Shown here: positions 11,064 to 24,400 of the stretch, in pieces
How positions within the stretch are numbered: the first letter of the stretch is position 1
Layout of the letters: the number at the start of each line of letters is the position of its first letter
Origin: Tachypleus tridentatus
Taxonomy: Eukaryota; Arthropoda; Merostomata; Xiphosura; Limulidae
Length of the DNA: 64,000 nucleotides
Assembly (NCBI RefSeq): GCF_004210375.1
Contig: NC_134835.1
Span: forward strand, 73,810,447 to 73,874,446
Direction: 5' to 3'
Notes under the pieces: generated by a model
Databases searched by the model: none
Seen by the model: only the letters and a program-made list of their open reading frames with translations
What the model was told of the DNA's origin: nothing
Program-made: the position numbers and the translations under genes

Positions 11064-14000
11064 TAATTTTTTTGTATGAAAATGAAGACATTATCTTTCC
11101 TGCAATTCTGTCAACTACATAGTCAATTTAGTTTCAAGGCAACCAGTTGTTCAAATGACCCAAGTCCATCAATTATGGGATTCCACAATCTTGTTCCTGA
11201 AATTTTCTTGGAAAGTAAACTTTAATGTATGTTGCATCATGTGTGAACAGATTAAAGACAAAAATTTTGTGCTAGATAAGCAAGTATATTCTCTTATAAA
11301 TAATTTGTGAACAGAATGTGCCCTAAAAAATCAGATGAATGATGTGCAGAATAGAAAAGGAAAAGCTACTGTAAGTTGACAAACGTATGTATGTCTGTTC
11401 AGTTTGATCAATATAGGAAATGTTCATATCTTTTCTAAATTCTTTATTTTTGGTTTTTAATGAATCTGCTTCATATTGAGGAAATGCAAATGGTAATTGA
11501 AATTAAAGTTGAGCTACATTGTAGGACTGAGTAACAAAGTTTTTAATATTATAGTACTGGTTAGTATTTTACTGAAAGAGAAAAAATAGCATTGTGTATA
11601 AATAAAATGTTAGTGTTCTCTGATTTATCAGCTGTAAAGCAATCACTTAATCCAAAGTCAGTCGGTTATTACATCTGTGAATACCTTAAAAATCAGTTGG
11701 TGAGAAGCAGCAGCAGACTATATATTAGACTTGAATTCTGTTAAATTTAATAAATTTCAACTACTAACATTAGTGTTCACTGGAAAATTTTTTAAGGTTA
11801 TGAAAAAGTAAGTAAGATCTCATGAAAAATGCAACTTTTAATTTCTGTAGAAAGAAATGATTTATTGGACTTGATGGCCCTAAGGCAATTGTAACATTCA
11901 TTCAACTACTTTTGATACCAATCAACATGTAAAGTTTGCTTTATTCTGCTTAGCATATATAATACAACCACATCAGTGGCTCAGAGAGGATACAAACATT
12001 AAAATTTGTTTATTTACAAAAATGTTCGAATTTAATATTGAGTAAAATATGGTACTTTCCAACATTTACCTCCTTAATTACTTCAAACAAATATTGAAAG
12101 TCACATCCCAAACTTTATGGGCACATGTATTTTGAATTAAAAGAAATTTATTTTTGTTTAATGATTTTGTAATTGGTAAATATGATATCTTAAGTATTTG
12201 AAATGATAGAGGAGTTAGTCTTATTTGTTATTGTAAAGAAAGTATAACCATTTTTTTTTATGTAGTTAAAAGTGAGAGTCACAATTAAATATGTGATGAT
12301 TCTGCTATATTGTATGTCTGACATGTACAAATTCAAACATTAGTGACCTGGCACAGTTGAATAGCTGCACATATTGAAAACACTAGTGAAAATTAGCATA
12401 TTCTGTTATTATGCATTCCTTTTATCTTAAATTTGACATTTTCTAATTGAGTTTTCAAAAACAAACAGTTACAGCAAAGTTGCACTTCTCAACATGTACT
12501 GTTGGTAATATTTTTTAATGTAGGAAGTTAACTTCTGGTATTTTTAAAATTAAAGTAATATCACTAAATGGACCTATTCAGTATGTTTATGCTTGAGAAA
12601 ACAATGTAGAGAAGTTTTGAACATCAAATTTTTTTAGATATTTTGAACTTAAAGATAGTTATCCATTAATTATTCACACTTAACGTCAGTGCTGTGCCTA
12701 GTTTTTGACAAACTGTATTTGGTGTGGAAAATGCAGCATGATAGTGCAAAATGATCAATAAGATGAATTACATGGTAGGTTTCATTACACCTGATTATAA
12801 CATATATTCAGTTAAACTTTGGACATGTTAGTCATGTTCTGTAAATACCTAGTTTGAAAAAAAGACTGAAAAAGGGGCTTGTCTTCTAATATTAACTGAT
12901 AAATATCGCTTGTATGCATGAAGTTGTCATAGTTACATTTTCAACAAAGTATAAAAATACTGGTATCTAGCTGGTTTGAAGAAATAATGAAAGTATGTAA
13001 AACTGCACTATAGTCATGAAATTTGTCTTGAAAGGGTGGGGTGATTAAAAAAAAAAAAATCTATAGAGAATTGTTATCCACAACTTTCCTGTACATGCAT
13101 GGACAAACTTATTTGGAAATTGTCTTAATCATTTAGTATTTTATTCTTGTGTAAAATGACTAATATATGTTCTCAAATATGCCATCTTCTGGTTTTCTTT
13201 TAATGAAGTTAACTAAAAAATGATATAATTTGTGTTTGGAAAATATGCTGAATTTTTTGAAGTAGATTTTCAGCAAATCCTCCATTGAGAAATTTCTTAA
13301 TTGACCTGTAACTATTTGTGCAGTTCCAGCTTATACTATTAAAGTGTAATTCCCAGCAGTTATTTGTATAGATTATATAAAACATATCAATATGACATTG
13401 AACTCTGGCATTATTAAGTATTCATTTGGGATGGGGGACATGTGATACTTTTGTGTAATCTTGTAAAAATGTAAGTGTGGCTGTCCCTGATTTTGAACTG
13501 CACTTCTCCAGGGATCAGGCAAAGTGGTTGTAAAGTGTAATGCATCACTCTAACTATGTAATAAAGATTTTGTTTTGAAATTTGACAACACTGTACATGG
13601 ATGTTGTTCTCCAACTTGACTTTACAACATGGAAATATACTCAAAGGTTACTACTAATCCAACATGGGTTGACCTTGCTCTTATATTAATGAAATGTGCT
13701 ATTTATTAGAAAGATTTGAAATTTATATTACACTTTTACTTTGTTCCATTTTGTAAAAAAAATTCCAAAACTATAAAATTTATATATTGTTAAAAAACCT
13801 GATACTACATTGTTCATTTATCAATATTAATAGTTTACAGAAAGCAGGTGGTTTTAGTTTTTAAACTTAAGTTTGTAATACTTTATTGATATAAACTTCA
13901 TTTATGAAAAGATAACTTACAAATTCACATTACCTTCAGATATACTTTTTATAAAGAAATAAACCCCACGAATCAAAGGTGGGGTAGAATATAAAACACT

Positions 14001-15327
14001 TCTTGTAAGCAATTACAAATGCGAACTTTAAAAATTACATGAATATTAGTCAGAAAAAGTAAAGGCACACTGTCACATATTTGTTGATTTCATGTTGAAA
14101 ACTTGGAAAATGTTATATAAAATTATGCAAGTTTCAGTCTATTTGACAATTACATTTCCATGTCAGACAGAGTGTTGTTATCCCCCATATTCATATTTAA
14201 AGTAAATCTACATTCCTTTCTAATGATGACCACTTTTAATATAACTTATATTTAGTGCATCTCTTCAAATAAACTAAAAATTTCAAATTGTGTTAATTCA
14301 TATTCTTTGGCAAGATGTTATCCAGGAAAACTATTTACATGCTTAGGTAATAAAAGCAAAAGATAACAGAAATTTGACTGGTAGAATTGAAATTACTGTT
14401 TAGTGTTTAAAAAATGAAATTCTATTTCTCTATGGTTTGAATAACATTACATTTACAAAATAACTAAGAAAACATTTATCACACCAAGCTTATATACATA
14501 CGTACTTAATAAAACTACATATAGCGTGAAACTGAGTCATTATCATTCCTATGGTAAATTATGGTCTAGAAATGCTCTACGAGGTTATAGCTACATAAAC
14601 TCCCACAAACCCACTGATGGAAGTTAATATTACACATATGTTGTCCCAATACTTGAATGTAGTGCATTGTATTAATCATTAGTTGATGTTGTTACTTGTT
14701 ATTTTTACTTTTTTTTCTTTATTTTACATATTGGATCAAAAACAGGTTCCAATTCAATCACAAAATGCACCTCTTAAAAGCTCAAGATTACAGTACTGAA
14801 AATTGATTTACAAAAACACTTCATTTAGCAAGAAATATCTCATCCAGAGTTTTGAGTAAGATATGTAACATTAAATGTATTTTGTAGCAGGGAGTGGTTA
14901 TTTACATGTTATAACTACAAATAACGTAGTCATATGATTTATTTGTTCAGAAACTGATTATAAATGGGCTCATCTTTTAAATATACATTCACAAGCAGTC
15001 ATCTCATTTTCTTTAAAAACAATTTGCAAATAAAATCATTTAAAGACTGACATGGTAACCAAACTTATTTAACAGGAAGTTTTTGTTAAAGTTTAGTATT
15101 TTGGTTCACTTTAATCACAGATATTTTACTGACCAATTTTTTACTTGAAAAAATTAAAATAGTGTTTAACCTTCTACCAATTAACTGTATTTCCATACTC
15201 AAAATATGTCAGCTTTAAGATTCAATTAAATACAAAACTAACAAGTAACAGAAAATAAAGATCTCAAATGTAATGTTGAATTAAAAGAACATGGATGTGA
15301 TATCACTACAGAGATAAAGCTTTCTGT
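11064..15327. other. 3' UTRs and intergenic space between convergent WDFY2 and DHRS12
   Basis: No coding frame is recognised. The left part should contain the WDFY2 3' UTR, with candidate poly(A) signals AATAAA at 11601-11606 and 13560-13565. The right part should contain the DHRS12 3' UTR. Their limits cannot be fixed without transcript data. Confidence 0.5.
13882..13887 (-). terminator. Candidate DHRS12 poly(A) signal
   Basis: TTTATT on the plus strand is AATAAA on the minus strand, about 1.44 kb past the DHRS12 stop. It is one of several possible signals and was chosen because the base-composition skew appears to change near here. Confidence 0.3.
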
Positions 15328-15440
15328 CTAACACTTAAATTTTTCAATCATTTCGTCCAAAGTATTCATTAACATATCTTCTTCTGCTGCAGAAGATTTT
15401 GTCCATGCAAGAGGAAGATGTGTTGACACTGGCTTGCGAT
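15328..15440 (-). CDS. DHRS12: DHRS12 exon 9 (stop codon)
   Basis: It reads [37 protein letters not shown], then TAG at 15330-15328. [11 protein letters not shown] is typical of the family C-terminus. Acceptor cttcattag. Confidence 0.94.
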
Positions 15441-18400
15441 CTAATGAAGAAATAAATTCATGAAGTGAAAAACAAAAATAATACTGCCTAATGTTCTCCA
15501 AATACATTATTTCAAAGTGTTCAGTGCAAGGACAAGACTTGCATATTTTTATCTTTTGTTGTTTTCATTATACAGCTATTTGATTATTTGTACACTTACA
15601 GTATATGTTCAACTTGGATTAAAAGTTATTTTACAGTACTAATCTAACACAATAGTACAAATGGAGGAACAGATATAGAAGTATTTTAACTACAAGAATA
15701 CACGTACATAAAAAAGTATAAGAAACTAAAGAAATTATGTCTGACTTTTTTATACAATAAATATTTAAAACTGTGTATTGCAAAAATAAGTAGAAAGTAT
15801 TGCATCTATACTTGGACAGAACAATGTTTCCTGTTCTTTATAAAAAATTTAGTAAAGTTTCTTTATGTATCAACAATTAAAAATTAATATAATAAAACAT
15901 TTAATGGCACTGAAAATGATCACATTAAAAACAGTTTAACAGCAAACCTTGGTAGAACATTCCACTAGCATTTTTTAAGGCAGCATGAGAAACTGCAAGC
16001 CAGACAGCAGTATCAGCTCCTTCCTCTGCTGTACGTAGCCTGTTTTTCATTCTTTCATAAAAAGCGGGCATTGATGTTCTCACAGCTGAAAATACAATTT
16101 TTTGTATAAAAATCTTATAATTAAGATTTCTAATACTGGAAAACAAAGTCCATATTTTCAGCAAGAAATTATTCAACAAGCAGAGTTCTTAATTTTCACA
16201 TGCTCAAAGTATTCCTACATTCACATTTTAAGTTGTTACTAAATCACTTCTCCAAATTCACACTTACCTTCTTTAAAAACTATTGACCACATAAAAGCAA
16301 CTAGCAAGCATGTTAATATATCTGGTTAAACATGATTCACACATTGGTGTCATAAGGCTCAAGTCAGTTTATATAAAACCACTTGTCAGTTCATCACATG
16401 TTAATGCAAAAATGCTCTAACTTTCACTACCTCCTTATGCAATAAGAACTATATACCTTACTTTATCTAGTTTTTCTAATATTAAAAATTTACTTTAAAT
16501 GTGGAGGACTTTACTTAAAATTGGTATTGCAATATTAAGTTTTCATAAACCCCATACTATAGTGGACATGACCTGTTATATGTAAGGATTCTAACAAGAA
16601 ATACACAATGGTTTGTAATACAAGTGAGAATTTGTAATATAACAAATACTGTATTTTCCACCATCTTACTTTAATATTGCCACTTTTCTGTGTACTTATG
16701 ATTTACATGTGGTTAAGTTGCTTTCATTCTAGCTACCTTTATCACACTTGAGATAGCACCTGGTCTGCCTGTGAGGGGATATGGTTGTAAAGTTGCATCT
16801 CATGCATCAATGTTAACATCAGGGGCCTTCAGTTGTATATCTCTAGGTTACAAGTTTGTTATGTTTTAAAATAACTATCCAACAGTAGCATAGGTGGTTC
16901 TAACATCACAAAAGGGAGATTATTATAGAATTTAGTATATAATACTACAATCTCTTAGTAGCTCTACCTCATGTTCAAGCCATTAATTTTGTAAGTGAAG
17001 TTTAGCTTTCAGCAAATAACAGTACTCTCCAAAGTTAAACCTATAAGTGTTGTCCTATACACACACATTTTTACTGTTTGTGACTATGCATGAAGACTAT
17101 TTCACGTTACGTCCAGTCTCTTTCTTTCAAAAAGCCAAAGGATTCAGAATGTCTTTGTCAAGTTTTTACAGTAGATGTCCGATTTGTAGGCGATCAGTAT
17201 CAACAATAAACAGATAGCATACAATCTACTTATTTTCAAATAATGTATTCAAAACAAGTGAAACATATGTACACAAATTCATTACATTATATAAATATCA
17301 GTAGATCTTTCAATCCTTCAAAAATATTTTCACACCTGACCATGTCAGTCTTGTGAGGTACTACTGTAGATGTGCCAAAAAACTAACACACAGCTTCTCT
17401 GGTATCAAATGCAACCCCTCTGAACTTCCAATGAAACCTTTCTTCAGTAAATTCATAGTGCTTCAGCAAGGCCACTTCTAACTTGTCATAGTCCATTGCA
17501 TCTTCTGATGACATACCTGAATATACTTGTAGGCCCTATTTCTGGGAGAAGGAGGCTTAGACAGTCACTTTGTCTCAATTCTGATTTTGTGCAAATCTTT
17601 CTAGGTAAGCATCCATGTTGTCTTTCCATTCATCAGATTTGGGTGGGCTGGTCTTTGTCATCAATGGATCCTCCTTCTTCCTGTGGAGAAAGCTTGAAAA
17701 TCTCAATTTGTGCTTTTATTCACTCTATTTCTCGTCCTTCCTCACCCTCCTTTTATTTTTTCTCAATTTGTATTATTTCTATTTGCAATCTCTTCACTTT
17801 CCTTTTAATTTTTCTTCCTCACTTCTCTGCCTACACTCTTTCCTCTCTAGGTCTTGTTGTTTAACACTCTTATAGTTCTCAATTTCTGAGTCCAAGACAC
17901 AACTCTTTGTATCCATTTAACAAACTCTGTTGCTATGGTTAAATAGTGTGGTTGTAAACTTCAATATGTTTGCCACCACTACAGTTGTGCATATAAAAAC
18001 CTACTTATTTCTGCTGTTGTTCATATTTTCCTTCTCTGCTGTTTACCACTATGAAATCCTGGCTGGCTTACTAAATAGCAGTTTTATGGGGACTGAATTC
18101 TTTACAGTAGGTGTCTGCAAATTGTTAACAATAAATGGATAGGACACAATCCACTTATTTTAAAATAATACATTCAAAACAAGTCAAACATATGTACAAA
18201 AATTTGTTACAATATTGTTTACCACAATTGAATCTACAGCTTTAAATAATTCTCTTATACATCAAAAGTCCACTCAGACTGGTTCAATTACTTTAGAACA
18301 CAACTAACAAGACAAACTATTTTTCTCTATCTCTGTTTTTATAATATAAACTGTGAAACAATCACTTCATAAGTCAACTGTTACAACTAAACTGACAATC

Positions 18401-21400
18401 ACTTAGTATAAATTTGTCTAAATGTCTCTCACTTAACTTGCTTTTTTACTTACATTCTGCATCTGCACTTATTTATGACACATGACAGAAAATCTAGAAA
18501 TACCTAGCTTTCTAGTGACCATATTACAAAAGCTTAGTGCAACAATTAAACTGTGTATGATTTGTACAGTTACATATTGAAACATTACAACTATTACTTT
18601 TAAAATAATTAACTTATAAAACTCGTTATGAAAACTAAATACTCAGTTACTCTTTGAATATTTAATCAATAAATAATAACTTAATCTACACAGTTTTTGT
18701 GATGTACTTACTAGTCAAATCCTCCAATTAGTTTCTGAACCAATCTTCTTTATTCTTAAGAGAATTACTTTTAACTGAGAATACCACAAGTTTACACATG
18801 AAAAGATGTCAAAAACGTCTTGTTTCAATGTAAAGTAAGTTGTATTACATATAATGGGAATATAACAAACATTTCCATTACAGTATCTCAACATTGTTAT
18901 AAAAAACCTTCAAGTGTTATAAGTAGTGTATTCCCATAGAATTTTAACAGAATTTATTAAAGCGTTTCTACTATATACGTCAACACCTCATCCATACCTG
19001 GTGTATCAGCCCACCCAGGATGCATACATGAAAAATGTACACCTGGATATTTCTCTGCATATTTTTCTGTCATGATCACCTGCTGACGTTTGTTCTGAGC
19101 ATAGGCCATTGTGCCTTCAAAAGGATTCATTGATTGGAACTGTAGATCATTAACATTAAGTTTCTGTACTAACATTCCACCAGAAGATACTGTAACCTTT
19201 CAAACAAAAAGTGTCAGTAATTAGGAAAATTGGTCAACAATCAAATATATTTATTGCATGATGAAATACAGAGAAGCATTTACTCAAACACAAACAAGTC
19301 TTTTCAATAATCTATAAGTTTGTCATGTACCAATGGCACTTTTCATGCAATGCTGGTTAATGATGCCAAAACAACATCGATATGTATTACTTTCTTTTAT
19401 CAGATCACGTAAATCAATAGCACTTATTATTTAATAAAGCCAAAGTACAAAATTGAAATTCAGTTTTCTGCAATTTGAAGTGTGCAAAACATTAATTATT
19501 TTTAAACTATCTATCAACTCTATAGTGTAAGTTGAAATGCTTTTTCACCCCAGTATTTTGATTGTTGCAAGGAAAAATGGCATCTAACTTCTAAATATTT
19601 GTCAGATCTCCCAACTGGCTACATAATAAAAATATCAATAAAATGTTTGGATGTCAATTTTATTTACATTTGTTTTAGATAAAATAAATAATAAACTGCT
19701 AATCTAGTTTTAATTTTTGCCATCCGACTGCAATGAAAATATTCAAACTTCTTGACTAGCTTCATGGATGTAACTTATATCATATGAAACATAGTTGCAA
19801 ATCTGTGGTCTTTGTATATTTTTTGTTGTTTGTTTCTAGATCAAACACTATGGAAATGGAATGGTGAATTTTTTGAAGTTGATAGTTTCAAAAAATAAAT
19901 TAAACCAACTTTAGTCTTCCATTTTGTTTACAATTTCCTAATTTGTAAAACTTAAAATGTCATAAGTAAATTGTCCAAAAACTGTGCTTAGTTTTTTCTT
20001 GCAAACTATTTATGATTGAAATCCTTTCTTCCATACATGAATTATAAATTTCTAAACTTTTAGTTATTATATCAAAAGCCTTTTTGATCACACCCTTCAA
20101 ATAATTGAACAACATTGTAGTTATTTGGTTTTTTTTGTAATACTATGTAAACCTAATAATGCAATTTTACTGGCTTCCAAACTTGTTTATTTTGTTGAAG
20201 TCATCACCTTGGAAGTTGATTTTCATCCTCAAATCACTCCTGGTTATAATCTGAAGAAACTAGTCTTCCACTATACCTCACCCTATTAAGATCTTAGAGT
20301 TTAGCTCTGGGGCCAACTAAAATATCTTTACCAATTTCTAAGTTAAAAGAAACAAACAAACACTTACCAAGGTTTTACATACACTGATGGTCAAAATCTT
20401 AAGGCCAATGAACATAAAGAAAAAATATGCATTTTGCGTTGTTAGACTCAACCATTTATTTGAGTAGAGCTTCGAAAGATGAAAATAAGAAAAGGGAAAA
20501 TAAAAACAAAACACTTTTTCATCATTTAATAGGGAAAATGTGAAACTTATGAAATTAGCCTAAATACTAGCTGGTCAAAAGTTTAAGACCATACCAAAAA
20601 GGAGTCCTAAACAGGGTAGGAAATGCCCAACAAGAGGTCTCAGTAGTGAGTTGCATGGCCATCACTTCAAACATTCGCTTTGGCATGGTCGATATAAGCT
20701 TTTGCAGAAGGCTGGCTGGAATGTTGTTTCAAGTGGTGAAGATGGCTTCATGAAGATCATGCACTGTTTGGAATTGACATCCATTTCTATAGACTTCCCT
20801 TGCCATCCCCCCCCCCAAACATTTTCAGTGGGGTTCAGTTCGAGCAAACAAGCTGGATGGTCCAAAAGAATCATGTTGTTCACCATGAAAAAGTCCTTTG
20901 TCCTGTGGGCATTGTGGATTGCAGTATTGTCCTGCTGAAACACCCAGTCATTTCCTCACAAGCAAGGGCCTTCAATCAATAAAAATGCTCTCTCCAACAT
21001 GCCAATGTAGCCAGCCGCTGTTTGACGCCCCTGTATAACCTGAATCTCCATTGTTTCATGGAATGAGAAAGCACCCCAGATCATGATGGAACCTCCTCCA
21101 CTGTGTTGTGTAGAAAATGTCTCTGGTGGGATATCCTTATTGTGCCAGTAAAGTTGGAAGCTATATGGACCATCCAGGTTAAATTTTTTCTCATCAGAGA
21201 ACAAAACCTTCTTCCACTTTTCTATGTCCCATGTTTGGTGCTTCTCAGCAAAGTTTAACCGAGCTGTTTCGTGGTATGGAAGGAGGTGTGGACTTCAAAG
21301 ACATTTACGGTTTTTAATGCCTTTCTCTCGTAGATGCTGTCTTATTGTTCTTGAGCTGCATTCTGCATCCATAAGGGCCTTAATCTGGTTCGACAATAAG

Positions 21401-24400
21401 CTGGTGTCTTGCTGAACAATCCATCGAATCATCCTGCTCAATGCCGGCGAAATTTTCTTGGGCCAACCACTTGTAACGTTGGAAGCTGTATGGACCATCC
21501 AGGTTAAATGTTTTCTTATCAGAGAACAAAACCTTCTTCCACTTTTCTATGTCCCATGTTTGGTGCTTCTCAGCAAAGTTTAACCGAGCTGTTTCGTGGT
21601 ATGGAAGGAGGTGTGGCCTTCAAAGACATTTACAGTTTTTAACGCCTTTCTCTCGTAGATGCCATCTTATTGTTCTTGAGCTGCATTCTGCGTCCATAAG
21701 GGCCTTAATCTGGTTTGACAATCGGCTGGTGTCTTGCCGAACAATCCGTCGAATCATCCTGCTCAATGCTGGCGAAATATTCTTGGGCCAACCACTTGTA
21801 ATTTTCGTTCCGTATCCCTCAGGGTCTTTTAAGAAATTTGCAACAGCAGTTTTACTACACCCAATCTCACCAGTGATGCACATTAAGAGAGACCTCACTT
21901 TTGTAGCTCAACAATTCTGCCATGTTCAAACTCTGTCAACTTTTCTAGCCTTTGCCATGTTTTTACCCAGTGTAACACAGGAGATGTCAGTGGGAGATGT
22001 TGACAATGCTAATGCTTGAACACAAAGGACTTAATTTCAGTATGGTCTTAAACTTTTGACCAGCTAGTACTTAGGCTAATTTCATAGTGTTCACATTTTC
22101 CCTATTAAGTGCTAAAAGTTTTTATTTTATTTTCCCTTTTCTTATTTTCATCTTTTGAAGCTCTACTCAAATAAGTGGTTAAGTCGAACAATGTGACATG
22201 CATATTTCTTCTTTATGTTCATTGGCCTTAATATTTTGGCCAGCAGTGTTTTTGTGTGGGCTGGGATTCTTTTACAGTAAGTATCTGTGACTTGTTGGCA
22301 ATAAATTCAAACAATAAACAACAACACATCATCCATTTGTTTTAAAATAATATATATTCAAAAATAGCCATGCATATTTACAAAAATTCTTTACACTACA
22401 AGATATCACAGCTATCTGAAACTGAATAAAATCTTTATCTACTACATGATATCACAGCTATCTGAAACTAAACAATTCTTTACACTACAGGATATCACAG
22501 CTATCTGAAATTAAACAATTCTTTACACTACAGGATATCACAGCTATCTGAAACTAAACAATTCTTTACACTACAGGATATCACAGCTATCTGAAACTAA
22601 ACAATTCTTTACACTACAGGATATCACAGCTATCTGAAACTAAACAATTCTTTACACTACAGGATATCACAGCTATCTGAAACTAAACAATTCTTTACAC
22701 TACAGGATATCACAGCTATCTGAAACTAAACAATTCTTTACACAACAGGATATCACAGCTATCTGAAACTAAACAATTCTTTACACAACAGAATATCACA
22801 GCTATCTGAAACTAAACAATTCTTTACACTACAGGATATCACAGCTATCTGAAACTAAACAATTCTTTACACTTCATGATACCACAGCTATCTTAAACTG
22901 AATAATTCTTTACAGGATATCAGAGCTATCTGAAACTAAATGATCCTTTACACTACAGGATATCACAGCTATCTGAAACTAAATAATTCTTTACACTACA
23001 GAATATCATACAGAATATCACAGCTATCTGAAACTAAATAATTCTTTACACTACAGAATATCACAGCTATCTAAAACTAAATAATACTTTACCCTACATG
23101 ATATCACAGCTATGTAAAACTAAATAATTATTTACACTACAGTTACTGTTAATTACTTACCACCCTTGGTTCCACACTTTTTGACAAAATAGGAACAAGC
23201 AATGTGGTTAAAATATGGACACCTAAAAATTACAATAAAAGTACCATGATTAAGTTGAAAACACAGTTCTTTTAAAGTATACAAGGATAACTTATTTTTA
23301 CTAATCAGTTTTGTATCTTAGGATGTCAAAAGTACATGATGCTGGATATCTTAATTATCAGTAGCTACCAAAGTTAGCTTCATACATAAGAACTAAAAAA
23401 GAAACAACTGCATGAGTTATGGACAACATTACTAACAATCTAAACTACCTTAGAAAGTACAGGGACAATTACTGATCAATTGTCTTATGTATCATTTAAG
23501 TATTTTATGTAACTTTAAGGAAACCTCAATTATTTCTCAAATATTTTCTACTTGCAAAGAATATCAGAGGCACATATTTTATGCTAAACAATTTTTTTTT
23601 AAATTAAGTACATAAAATCTATTTGAAATACATAACAAAACAAAGTTTCAAGTGTATACACCATCCTTTAAACTGATTTACTGCAGCACAAAAAGAGCTA
23701 ATAAGAATAAACTTGTACTGCTTAATTCTCATGATCATGGTTGAATACAGTATATTAAAATAATTAGGAATTAGCAAGTTATCAAGTCACAACTGATATG
23801 CTCTCCAATGGTACAGCATTATGTCTCTGGACTTGCACAGCTAGAAGCCAGGTTTCAACACCTGTGGTAAGCAGAACACAGATAGACCTTTGTGTAACTT
23901 TGTGCTTAACTACAAGCCAGTACAACTGATGTAAAGTCATGCACCAAAACTACATTTTGACATTATGTACCATTTTGTAAGTTGTATGATACTACAGGAA
24001 ACTGATCATTCTGGAGAAGGGTATGCAAGTCGTTTTCCAACAAAAAATATTCATGATTACTCTGATCATAAAGACGTGAGGTTTTAGGATTTCTAATACG
24101 GTGATATCCCTCATATTCATTGACACTGAAAAATAAAAACAAAGGATATGGGTCAACTTAAAGACCTGGACCATTCAAAAAAAGAGCCTGCAGCAAGTCG
24201 TACCTTAGTTGTAATAAACAAAGTGTAGCAACTTCTAATGCGGGAATCCACAAACACATAAACCAGTGATGATAGCTATTCCAGGCAACAGTACATAACA
24301 TAATAAAAAAAATGTCCATCTGGAAAAGTAACATAAGTCATGTGTACACAAGATAATTCCATGATATATTTATTCAACTGTCACATATATCAAGCAGCTG

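Noticed and set aside
17496-17875. 122- and 86-codon plus-strand open frames
   Set aside because: They are the antisense of the Gypsy gag remnant, whose minus-strand translation has recognisable motifs.
20651-22019. Plus-strand open frames up to 156 codons
   Set aside because: They are antisense to the Tc1-type transposase pieces.
22385-23142. Regular short repeats that could suggest a CRISPR array
   Set aside because: Units are contiguous with no unique spacers and lie in a eukaryotic intron; it is a minisatellite.
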